Positions 1-6,890 of a stretch of DNA of 26,538 nt are shown one piece after another (the stretch's first letter is position 1; each line of letters begins with the position of its first letter). A program made the position numbers and the translations under genes. The DNA lies in the NCBI RefSeq assembly GCF_000955955.1, contig NZ_JYJG01000362.1:1-26538 (forward strand), written 5' to 3'. The notes beneath the pieces are model-generated. The model was given only the letters and a program-made list of their open reading frames with translations, was not told the origin of the DNA and did not search any database. Source of the stretch: Lentzea aerocolonigenes (GTDB lineage Bacteria > Actinomycetota > Actinomycetes > Mycobacteriales > Pseudonocardiaceae).

Positions 1-51
1 GCCCAGCCGCGGTTCGCACGCAACAGGAACCCGCCACCCCAAGCCGACCAC

Positions 52-1356
52 CTACGACCCCGGCGCACCCGCCGGCCCAGGCTCTCCCGCCAAAGGCGGC
101 TCCACCACCACCCCAGGCAAGAAAACCCGAAAAACCGCCCCACCCTCAGAAGGCAAACAACTCAATTCCCCACCATGAGCCCGAACAACCCCCCGAGCAA
201 TGGCCAGCCCCAACCCGGACCCACCCGACCGCCGATCCCGAGCATCATCCAACCGAACCAACCGGTCAAAAATCCGCTCTCTCTCCGCTTCCGGCACCCC
301 AGGCCCATTATCAGAAACAGTGAACCCAACCGAATCCACAGAAATCCGCACAACCCCCTGCGGACCACTGGCCTGCCGAGCATTATCAACCAGATTGACC
401 ATTACCTGAGCCAACCTCTGCCCATCCCCAACCACAACAGCAGAAACCCCATCAGCGGCAATATCAAAATCAGGCGCCACAAACCGAGTCCGAGCCACCT
501 CCGCAAGAGCCAGCCCCATCAAATCAACATTCTCCCGCTGCATCTCATACCCAGCATCAAGCTGAGCGAGCGCAAGCAGGTCATCCACGAGCCGCCCCGC
601 ACGCCGAGCCTCTCGAACCAAAAGGAAGCTCATCTGATCCCGATCGGGCGAATCCACCGGAGCAGCCACCAGCGCCTCAGCCACCGCCTGAACCCCGGTG
701 ATCGGCGTGCGCAACTCATGGGCAGCATCAGCGACAAACCGCCGAGTCCGCTGCTCCGACCCCTCCAACGAATCCAGCATCCCGTCAAAAGCAGCCGCCG
801 TACGACCCAACTCCGTATCCGTGCGAGACGGGTTCAACCGCCCCCCACGATGCCCAGCAGCAATCGCCTGAGCCAACGAGGTCATCGCATCCAACGGCGC
901 CAACGCCCGCCGAACCACCCAGATCATCAACACCCCGGTGACCGCAATGGCCCCGAGCCCCAGAAGAATCAAGAGCTTCCGCAACCGCCCCTGAGCCTGC
1001 GAAATGGCTTCGGTGTCGGCGTAGAACGTGAACCGAGCCCCGCGAATGACCTGAACCTTGCGGGTGTACGGCCCCTCGTCGGGCGCCTCCCCGAACCGGT
1101 TCCCGTTGGGCAGCTCAGCCGTGACGTGCAGGTTCTTCTTGGTCAGCTGCCGCACCACGTCCCGAGCCTGCGCCCCCCGGTTCATCGCCGTGGTCGCCCG
1201 GTTGGCGGCATCGATCAACACCACGTCGACGTCCCGGTTGGACTGCCCCGCGAACGTCCGGTCCACCGAAATCACCAACGCCACCAGCACCAGGAACAGC
1301 ACCAGCAGCACCGAAACGGCGACCCGCCGCCGAAGCGACACCGTGCGAAGGCTCAT
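52..1356 (-). CDS. Two-component sensor histidine kinase (HAMP-HisKA-HATPase)
   Basis: Membrane sensor kinase that should autophosphorylate on histidine and pass the phosphate to the regulator encoded just upstream. Visible in the 434-residue protein: TM1 at about 13-31, a short extracytoplasmic sensor region of about 90 residues, TM2 at about 127-148, a HAMP linker, the HisKA motif AAHELRTPITG with phospho-acceptor His213, the N-box NLVDNA (321-326), the G1 box DNGPG (349-353) and the G2 box GGSGLGL (378-384). All catalytic boxes are intact. Its ATG (1354-1356) overlaps the regulator's TGA in an ATGA arrangement, so translation is probably coupled. The C-terminal tail after about residue 415 is Pro/Gly-rich and probably disordered. 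The signal sensed cannot be told from sequence. Confidence 0.95.
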   Translation of the reverse strand: MSLRTVSLRRRVAVSVLLVLFLVLVALVISVDRTFAGQSNRDVDVVLIDAANRATTAMNRGAQARDVVRQLTKKNLHVTAELPNGNRFGEAPDEGPYTRKVQVIRGARFTFYADTEAISQAQGRLRKLLILLGLGAIAVTGVLMIWVVRRALAPLDAMTSLAQAIAAGHRGGRLNPSRTDTELGRTAAAFDGMLDSLEGSEQRTRRFVADAAHELRTPITGVQAVAEALVAAPVDSPDRDQMSFLLVREARRAGRLVDDLLALAQLDAGYEMQRENVDLMGLALAEVARTRFVAPDFDIAADGVSAVVVGDGQRLAQVMVNLVDNARQASGPQGVVRISVDSVGFTVSDNGPGVPEAERERIFDRLVRLDDARDRRSGGSGLGLAIARGVVRAHGGELSCLPSEGGAVFRVFLPGVVVEPPLAGEPGPAGAPGS

Positions 1357-2021
1357 TCCTCGGCCCGCAACACGTACCCCAGGCCGCGCACGGTGTGCAC
1401 CAGACGAGCCCCGTGCTCCTCCAACTTCCGCCGAACCGCGGAAATGTGCACCTCGACCAGGTTGGGGTCGTAGTCCTCATAGCCCCACACCGCGGTCAGG
1501 ATCTGCGTCTTGGACACCACCCGCCCCCGCTGGGCGGCCAGGTACACCAGCAGCCGCAGCTCGGTCGCGGTCAGCTCGATGGCCTGGTCAGCCCGCATCA
1601 CGACACCGGCGTCCGCGTCCACGACCAGGTCCCCGACCTGCACGGTGGACGGCGTCCGGCCAAGCCTGCGCAACACGGCCGACACCCGAGCCACCAGCTC
1701 GGCCAGCACGAACGGCTTGCCGACGTAGTCGTCGGCCCCGCCCGACAACCCGCGCAGCCGGTCAGGAACCCCGTCGCGCGCGGTCAGCATCACCACACCG
1801 GCCCCCGACGACCGCCGGATCACCTCGAGCAGTGCGAACCCGTCCCGCCCCGGCAGCATCACGTCCAGCACGACCAGATCAGGCCGGAAGCGCCCCAGGT
1901 CGGCCTCGAGCTGCCGCCCGTCCAGCCGGTGCTGCACCTCATAGCCGGACTCGCGCAACGCGGACGACACCGCGGCGCCGATCGCCTCGGCGTCCTCGAT
2001 CACCAACACCCTGGCGGACAC
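1353..2021 (-). CDS. OmpR/PhoB-family response regulator
   Basis: DNA-binding partner of the adjacent kinase. In 222 residues there is a receiver domain with acidic pair Glu9/Asp10, phospho-acceptor Asp53 (in LVVLDVMLPG), Thr80 and Lys102, then a winged-helix effector domain containing TATELRLLVYLA and ending in VRRKL...VRGLGYVLR. The start is GTG at 2021-2019. No strong ribosome-binding site precedes it; a CAGAAT sequence lies six bases upstream of the GTG, which would suit a leaderless transcript. It is the first gene of a two-gene operon with the kinase and is divergent from the secreted protein at 2101, a likely regulatory target. Two TCAGC repeats one helical turn apart lie in the divergent gap. 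Confidence 0.95.
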   Translation of the reverse strand: MSARVLVIEDAEAIGAAVSSALRESGYEVQHRLDGRQLEADLGRFRPDLVVLDVMLPGRDGFALLEVIRRSSGAGVVMLTARDGVPDRLRGLSGGADDYVGKPFVLAELVARVSAVLRRLGRTPSTVQVGDLVVDADAGVVMRADQAIELTATELRLLVYLAAQRGRVVSKTQILTAVWGYEDYDPNLVEVHISAVRRKLEEHGARLVHTVRGLGYVLRAEE

Positions 2022-2063
2022 CTCACCATTCTGCTGATCATCCGGACTTCGGGCGACTCGCCT

Positions 2064-2079
2064 TCAGCTCGCGCTCAGC
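2064..2079. promoter_or_regulatory. Candidate response-regulator direct repeat
   Basis: TCAGC occurs at 2064-2068 and again at 2075-2079, an 11-bp period, in the short gap between the response regulator and the divergent secreted-protein gene. OmpR-family regulators usually bind paired direct repeats spaced one helical turn apart, so this is a plausible autoregulatory site. The repeat unit is short and chance is possible. Confidence 0.35.
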
Positions 2080-2100
2080 ATGCGCGCGCATGCTCGACCC

Positions 2101-2670
2101 ATGTCGAAGAAATCTGCGTGGGCCGGCGCCATCGTCGCGGCCGCCGGGCTCACCGTCGGCGGCATCGCGGTCGCGACGGCGGCCGACAACCCCGATGGCC
2201 CGCCCGCGGCGTTCGCGGAGCGCCACCCCGGCGGCCCCGGCAAGCCCGGCCGCCCCGGCAAGGCCAACCTGAAGGACAGCACGCTCGTCGTCGGACGGGT
2301 GAAGTCGGTCGAGTCCGGCAAGCTCAACATCACCAAGGACGACGGCAGCGAGGTGTCGTTGACCACTGACGGCTCCACCAAGCTGCGCGGCGGCGACCTC
2401 AACGGTCTCAAGGCCGAGCAGCGCGTGACCGTGCGCGTGAAGGACGGCAAGGCGCTGAACGTGGCGCTGGCCAAGGCTCACGAGCAGGGCACGATCAAGG
2501 ACGTCAACGGCAACAACGCCACGTTGGTGCAGGTCGACGGCCTGCAGACGCCGCTGGACCTGTCCGCGGTCAACGAGAAGCCGAAGAACGGCGACCTCGT
2601 GGCGTTGACCGGAACCGTGTCCGACGGCAAGACCGTCAAGGTGGAGCAGCTGCGCCAGCTGCCGAAGTAA
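2101..2670 (+). CDS. Secreted DUF5666-like protein
   Basis: Exported protein of about 189 residues with no known enzymatic motif. From the ATG at 2101 it has a signal peptide (KK, then a hydrophobic AGAIVAAAGLTVGGIAVATA stretch, probable cleavage after ATA), a Pro/Gly-rich spacer (GGPGKPGRPGK), and two beta-rich segments of the type VVGRVKSVESGKLNI...DGS and GTIKDVNGNNATLVQVDG that look like repeated small beta-barrel units, as in DUF5666 proteins. An in-frame ATG at 2080 would add seven residues, but the 2101 start gives a normal signal peptide. Neither start has a clear Shine-Dalgarno sequence. Divergent from the two-component operon, which suggests control by that regulator (inference). 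Confidence 0.75.
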   Translation: MSKKSAWAGAIVAAAGLTVGGIAVATAADNPDGPPAAFAERHPGGPGKPGRPGKANLKDSTLVVGRVKSVESGKLNITKDDGSEVSLTTDGSTKLRGGDLNGLKAEQRVTVRVKDGKALNVALAKAHEQGTIKDVNGNNATLVQVDGLQTPLDLSAVNEKPKNGDLVALTGTVSDGKTVKVEQLRQLPK

Positions 2671-2681
2671 ACCTGGCCTCC

Positions 2682-2697
2682 ACGCGGACCGCCGCGT
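2682..2697. terminator. Small hairpin after the secreted-protein gene
   Basis: ACGCGG (2682-2687) pairs perfectly with CCGCGT (2692-2697) across a four-base loop, 11 bases after the stop codon. There is no T-tract, as is common in high-GC actinobacteria. Could be a weak terminator or chance. Confidence 0.35.
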
Positions 2698-2713
2698 CTG
2701 CGAACATCGCAGT

Positions 2714-3166
2714 GTGGCGGTTCCGCGAAGCCCGGACAGATGGGTGTTCATCCTGCTGGTCGTCGGACTGGTCGGGATCGGGGTCGCGATCGCGCTTTTC
2801 GCGCCTGCCAAGGTGCTCGGCGCCGAGGAACCCCCCAGACCCGTGACCGCCACCGTCGTCGAGACCGGTTCGTGCGGCCAAGGCATGGACACCGTCGAAT
2901 GGGACGCGGGCGGCGAGAAGAAACAGGCCAAGCTCGACGGCTGCGGTCACCGCAAGGGCGAGACCGTCGAGATCGTCCTCACCGGCAACGACATGGTCCA
3001 GTCCGCCGCCTCTGTTCCGGTCGGACTGCCGGTCGGCCGCCGCCTCACCGCGCTGCTGCTGTGCATGGCAGCGCTGGCGGGTGGGTTCTACGCGTTCCTC
3101 TTCCGCTATGCGCCTCTGCGAGCGCCCGCGGTGCTGCCCGCTCCGAAGCAGCAACCGGTTTCTTAG
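2714..3166 (+). CDS. Small membrane protein with two TM helices and a Cys-containing loop
   Basis: A 150-residue protein that I do not recognise with certainty. It begins at GTG 2714. Visible features are TM1 at about 11-30, an outside loop of about 80 residues holding two cysteines (Cys54 in TGSCGQG and Cys77 in DGCGHR) that could form a disulfide, TM2 at about 111-130, and a short Pro-rich cytoplasmic tail. The loop pattern (TVEWDAGGEKKQAKLDGCGHRKGE..V.I) is reminiscent of DUF3592-type proteins. It follows the secreted protein by 43 bases with a small hairpin between, so co-transcription is possible but uncertain. Confidence 0.7.
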   Translation: MAVPRSPDRWVFILLVVGLVGIGVAIALFAPAKVLGAEEPPRPVTATVVETGSCGQGMDTVEWDAGGEKKQAKLDGCGHRKGETVEIVLTGNDMVQSAASVPVGLPVGRRLTALLLCMAALAGGFYAFLFRYAPLRAPAVLPAPKQQPVS

Positions 3167-3211
3167 CGATACCGTGGCCCCGGTGTTCGCATCTTGAGCC
3201 TGGGGGCTTCT

Positions 3212-3460
3212 GTGAAGCGTGCAAGAACCAGATTCGCGACCGTTTTCTTCGGCATGATGCTCGCCTCGACTGCCGTCGTTCAGCCGCCGCAAGTGCCTGC
3301 TCGGTCGCGGAGACCACGTGATGTGGTGAGTCCGGTGCCCGCCTCGGCTTTCGGCGCGGTGGGCACCGGCGTTCACTCCCCGGCGGGAGTCACCTTCTTG
3401 ACGTACAGCAGCCGGTCACCCGGCTCGATCGCGTCCGCCTCCGGAGCGTCGACCCGGTAG
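3212..3460 (+). CDS. Possible short secreted protein or gene remnant
   Basis: A GTG at 3212, preceded by GGGGG at a suitable distance, opens an 82-codon frame whose N-terminus looks like a signal peptide (VKRARTRF then ATVFFGMMLASTAVV). After about residue 35 the frame becomes Ser/Ala/Pro-rich and runs antisense into the 3' end of the potassium-channel gene (3373-3460), where it is probably a shadow. Either a small secreted peptide, or the 5' end of a decayed secreted-protein gene. Without it, 3167-3372 holds no recognised gene. Confidence 0.25.
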   Translation: MKRARTRFATVFFGMMLASTAVVQPPQVPARSRRPRDVVSPVPASAFGAVGTGVHSPAGVTFLTYSSRSPGSIASASGASTR

Positions 3461-4413
3461 AGCGTCCCGCTCCGCACCACGCCCAGCACGATGTCGGACA
3501 GGTGCCGCGGCGACCCGCCGACCTCGCTCGACTCCACGTCGCGCTCGGCGATCGCGAGCCCGGCGTCCGGCGTGAGCAGGTCCTCCACCATCGCCACCAC
3601 GGACGGCGTGGCCGTGGCCATGCCGAGCAACCGGCCGGCCGTCTCGGACGACACCACCACCGAGTCGGCACCGGACTGCTTGAGCAGGTGCTCGTTCTCC
3701 CGTTCCCGCACCGACGCCACGATCTGCGCCTTCGGGGCGAGCTCGCGGGCGGTCAACGTCACCAGCACGGCCGTGTCGTCCCGGTTCGGGGCGACGACGA
3801 TCGCGCGCGCTCGAGCTGCGCCGGCGACGCGAAGCACGTCGTTGCGCGTACCGGACCCATGCACGGTCACGAGTCCGATGGCGGACGCGGCGTCGAGCGA
3901 CTCCTGCACGGTGTCGACGACGACGATCGAGCCGGGCTCGACGCCGTCACCGAGCAGCGCCTGCACCGCCGAACGCCCCTTCGTGCCATAACCGACGACC
4001 ACGACGTGGTCCCGCACGATCCGCCTCCACTTCTGAATGCGCAACGCCTGACGGGAGCGCTCGGTGAGAACTTCGAGTGTCGTGCCGACCAGCACGATCA
4101 GGAACAGGACGCGCAACGGCGTGATGACCAGGACGTTGACCAGCCGCGCTGACGACGACGCGGGTGTGATGTCGCCGTAGCCGGTCGTCGAGAGTGACAC
4201 CGTCGCGTAGTAGAAGGAGTCGAGCAGCGAGACGCCGTCCTCGTTGACGTCGCGGTAGCCGTCGCGGTCCAGGTAGACGATCAGGACCGCGAGCAGCAAC
4301 GCCGCCATCGCGCCGACAACGCGTTTGAGGATGGCTCGGCCAGGGCTCTGCGCCTGGTCCGGCATCCTGATCACACCGACGAGCGAATGCGACGCTTCGT
4401 CAGACAGGCTCAT
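3373..4413 (-). CDS. Potassium channel with RCK/TrkA-N domain
   Basis: Two-helix K+ channel subunit with a cytoplasmic NAD-binding regulatory domain. From ATG 4413 (346 residues): outer helix at about 33-47, pore loop, selectivity filter TTGYGD at 76-81, inner helix at about 91-112, then an RCK/TrkA-N Rossmann domain with GYGTKG (141-146) and the acidic strand-end VVVDT (Asp167), ending in a TrkA-C-like domain. The frame is open to 4443, but the ATG at 4413-4411 forms an ATGA overlap with the stop of the peptidase gene (4412-4410), so I take 4413 as the real start, with coupled translation. A 6-bp hairpin (3375-3390) spans its stop codon. A homologous channel (Rv3200c, from memory) sits next to adnB in Mycobacterium tuberculosis. 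Confidence 0.93.
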   Translation of the reverse strand: MSLSDEASHSLVGVIRMPDQAQSPGRAILKRVVGAMAALLLAVLIVYLDRDGYRDVNEDGVSLLDSFYYATVSLSTTGYGDITPASSSARLVNVLVITPLRVLFLIVLVGTTLEVLTERSRQALRIQKWRRIVRDHVVVVGYGTKGRSAVQALLGDGVEPGSIVVVDTVQESLDAASAIGLVTVHGSGTRNDVLRVAGAARARAIVVAPNRDDTAVLVTLTARELAPKAQIVASVRERENEHLLKQSGADSVVVSSETAGRLLGMATATPSVVAMVEDLLTPDAGLAIAERDVESSEVGGSPRHLSDIVLGVVRSGTLYRVDAPEADAIEPGDRLLYVKKVTPAGE

Positions 4414-5831
4414 CGAGTCAACCTCTCGGGCAGCATCCGCCACAGGTGAGCAGCCGCCTCCGCGCCTTTGAGGAGCAACGGCACAACCACGCGCTCGTTC
4501 GGCGCGTGCACGCGATCATCCGGCAAGGTCGCTCCGAGGTAGACGAGGGGCACCCCGAGCCACGCCTGCAGCACCGCCGCCGGCCCCGATCCACCCGCTC
4601 GCGCGAACCGCACCGGCTGGTCGAACGCCAGCTCCATCGCCTCTTTCACGGTCGCGTTGGCCGGGTCGTCCGGGCTGATCGCGTACGGCGGCACGCCCTC
4701 ACCGCGGAAGCTGACCTCCGCCCGGATCCCCGGCGGCGTGTGCTTCGCGACGAACTCGCGCAGCTGGTCCGCGACCTTCTCGGGCAACTGGTCGGGCACG
4801 AGCCGGAAGCTGATCTTCGCGGTCGCGGTCGCCGGGATGATCGTCTTCAGCCCGGGCCCGGTGTAGCCGCTGCTCAGCCCGTTGACCTCGGCGGTCGGCC
4901 GCACCCAGATCCGTTCCAGGGTCGTGTAGCCGGGTTCACCGGCCAACGCCTGCGCGCCACCACCGTTGTGCGCCAGCCACTTCTGCTCGTCGAAAGGCAG
5001 CTCGGCGTAGTCGGCTCGCTCCTGTGTGGACGGTTCGCGCACGTCTTCGTAGAAGCCCGGCAACGCGATCCGGCCGTCGTCGGAGTGCAGCGCGGCGATC
5101 AGTTTCGCCAACGCCGTCGCGGGGTTCGGAATCGCACCACCGGCCCGGCCCGAATGAACGTCATCGGCGCCGCCGAAGAACGTGATCTCGCCGCCGAGAA
5201 CTCCGCGCTGTCCGGTGTTGACGGTGGGCGCATCCCGTTCGTGCAACGCGGTGTCCGTGAACACCACAAGATCACAAACGAGATCCTGCCGGTGGTCTTC
5301 GAGGAGCTTTCGCAGATGCGGTGAACCCGATTCCTCCTCACCTTCGACGAAGAGTTTCAGAGTGACGCTCGGCGCATTCTGTCCAGTTGCCGCCAGATGT
5401 GCTTTCACGGCGAGCAGGTGCATCGCGACCTGCCCCTTGTCGTCGCTCGCACCGCGGCCGCGCAGCTCGTCGCCGCTGGTCACGGGCTCGAACGGCGGGT
5501 GGTGCCAGCGATCGAGCGGATCGACGGGCTGCACGTCGTGGTGACCGTAGACAAGTACGGTCGGCGCCTGCGGATCAACGGCTGGCCAGCACGCGTAGAC
5601 GGCGGGAAGCGCTGGTCCGTGATCCCAGATCTGGATCTCCGGCCAGCCGTCTTCACTCAGCTGAGCAGCCAGCCACTCGGCGGATCTCTGCACGTCAACG
5701 CGATGTGCGGGATCGACGCCGATCGACGGGATCTTGATCCACTCGCGGAGCCCGGCGACGAAGGAATCGCTCAGCGCGGCGACTGCCGCACGTTCGGGGG
5801 CGCGTTCGGGATGATGAGAATCACCTGCCAC
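4410..5831 (-). CDS. M20-family metallopeptidase (dipeptidase type)
   Basis: Zinc-dependent dipeptidase or related amidohydrolase of the M20 family, probably cytoplasmic. Family motifs seen in order: GHHDVQP (metal His and Asp), RGASDDKGQ (bridging Asp), EGEEESGS (catalytic and metal Glu pair), VVFTDT (metal Asp), the dimerisation-domain DDVHSG, and a C-terminal LGATLPDDRVHAPNE carrying the last metal His. I place the start at GTG 5831 (473 residues): the open frame reaches 5942, but that would run into the divergent DoxX-like gene. ATG 5879 is an alternative that would place a palindrome inside the coding region. Its stop overlaps the channel's ATG. Substrate is unknown. Confidence 0.9.
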   Translation of the reverse strand: MAGDSHHPERAPERAAVAALSDSFVAGLREWIKIPSIGVDPAHRVDVQRSAEWLAAQLSEDGWPEIQIWDHGPALPAVYACWPAVDPQAPTVLVYGHHDVQPVDPLDRWHHPPFEPVTSGDELRGRGASDDKGQVAMHLLAVKAHLAATGQNAPSVTLKLFVEGEEESGSPHLRKLLEDHRQDLVCDLVVFTDTALHERDAPTVNTGQRGVLGGEITFFGGADDVHSGRAGGAIPNPATALAKLIAALHSDDGRIALPGFYEDVREPSTQERADYAELPFDEQKWLAHNGGGAQALAGEPGYTTLERIWVRPTAEVNGLSSGYTGPGLKTIIPATATAKISFRLVPDQLPEKVADQLREFVAKHTPPGIRAEVSFRGEGVPPYAISPDDPANATVKEAMELAFDQPVRFARAGGSGPAAVLQAWLGVPLVYLGATLPDDRVHAPNERVVVPLLLKGAEAAAHLWRMLPERLTR

Positions 5832-5860
5832 GCCCGTGGAGAATAGGCCAGCCCCGTCTC

Positions 5861-5877
5861 GCCTACGCGGCGTAGGC
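5861..5877. promoter_or_regulatory. Perfect palindrome between divergent genes
   Basis: GCCTACGC (5861-5868), one central base, then GCGTAGGC (5870-5877): perfect 8-bp arms. It lies between the divergent M20 peptidase (start 5831) and DoxX-like gene (start 5894), 16 bases before the latter ATG. This is a typical form and place for a dimeric repressor operator controlling both. No regulator gene is adjacent, so the protein is unknown. Confidence 0.5.
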
Positions 5878-5893
5878 ATGACAGGGTGACCGC

Positions 5894-6274
5894 ATGGAAC
5901 CGAACCGTTCCCGAGCGCGGTCGGCGATGGCACTCGCCGCACTGCTCGGTCTGGCCGGGGTCACCCACTTCACCAGGCCGAAGCACTACGACGCGATCGT
6001 CCCGCGCTCTCTGCCCGGCACCCCGCGGCAGTGGACCTACGTGTCGGGCGTCGCCGAGTTGGCCCTGGCCACAGCAGTCGCGGCCCCTCGCACGCGGAAG
6101 CTGGGCGGTGTGCTGGCCGCCGCGTTCTTCGTCGCGGTGTTCCCAGCAAACGTGAAAATGGCTCTGGATTTCCGCTCCAAGTCGCCTAAGGCGCGCGCAC
6201 TGGCGTATGGTCGCCTGCCGCTGCAGATCCCACTCGTCGCTTGGGCCTGGAAAGTGGCGAAAGCAGCCCCATGA
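5894..6274 (+). CDS. DoxX-like four-helix membrane protein
   Basis: A 126-residue integral membrane protein with four predicted helices at about 12-28, 47-63, 68-86 and 105-121. The pattern GVTHFTRPKHYDAIVPRSLPG followed by a second-helix VSGVAELALA is typical of DoxX-like proteins, whose biochemical role is mostly unknown; some members take part in redox or thiol homeostasis. The ATG at 5894 has AGGGTG about seven bases upstream. It is divergent from the M20 peptidase, with a palindrome in the gap. The C-terminal region is basic. Confidence 0.8.
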   Translation: MEPNRSRARSAMALAALLGLAGVTHFTRPKHYDAIVPRSLPGTPRQWTYVSGVAELALATAVAAPRTRKLGGVLAAAFFVAVFPANVKMALDFRSKSPKARALAYGRLPLQIPLVAWAWKVAKAAP

Positions 6275-6341
6275 CCACCCTGGGTAATCCTTAACCAAGT
6301 ATCCCGCAAACGCTGTCATTTTTCGCGCGAGGAACCTTAGG

Positions 6342-6890
6342 ATGCGCCCTGTGCAAACGCTTCTTCAGCGCGCCGCGCACGCGCTCGACTGGGATGGAGT
6401 CGTCGTACCCGACGTCGCCGTACTGGGCCAGCAGGTGTCCGCGGTGGTGCGTTTGCTGCCCGACGTGCACGAGTGGAGAACCCGGAACGGCTGGCCGCCG
6501 CGCGCCGATCCGTCGTGGTTCCGCTCCTGGTTCGAGCCCGCCGCCCACGACCAGCTGCCCGTCGCGGCAGTCGAGCTCGTCGGCGTGCTGGTCAGCGAGT
6601 CCACGACGGACCGCGCCCTGCAGTCGTGCGGCACCCTGCTGACGCTGGCGCCCTGTGCGGTGATGCTCCCGCGGTCCGACGAGTCGCAGGCCTGGTCGTA
6701 CATCGAGCTCGACTACTACGGCATCGGTGTCGTGGTCGCGGACGACTCCACGGCGGACCTGATGGTGCCGCCGGAGGACCGATCGCCGGAGTTCGGGCCG
6801 TCGCTGTTCGGACGGTGGCTGCTCGAGGTGCTCTACGAACGCGTGCTGAAGGAATCGCACGCTCCTGCCGGGACTAGCTCACAGTCCTGA
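6342..6890 (+). CDS. Hypothetical protein (182 aa)
   Basis: Not recognised. Soluble, acidic and aromatic-rich, with no signal peptide or TM helix. The composition is that of a real gene: GAGGA at 6329-6333 sits eight bases before the ATG. Noticeable segments are RNGWPPRADPSWFRSWFEP and WSYIELDYYGIGVVVADD. The C-terminus (FGRWLLEVLYERVL) looks helical. Its 3' end overlaps the convergent adnB gene by 17 bp, so the two transcripts are antisense there. A helix-beta regulatory or immunity-like role cannot be excluded; I assign no function. Confidence 0.75.
   Translation: MRPVQTLLQRAAHALDWDGVVVPDVAVLGQQVSAVVRLLPDVHEWRTRNGWPPRADPSWFRSWFEPAAHDQLPVAAVELVGVLVSESTTDRALQSCGTLLTLAPCAVMLPRSDESQAWSYIELDYYGIGVVVADDSTADLMVPPEDRSPEFGPSLFGRWLLEVLYERVLKESHAPAGTSSQS

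Noticed and set aside
175..1473. Plus-strand open frame opposite the histidine kinase
   Set aside because: Pro/Arg/His-rich shadow; the kinase has all catalytic boxes.
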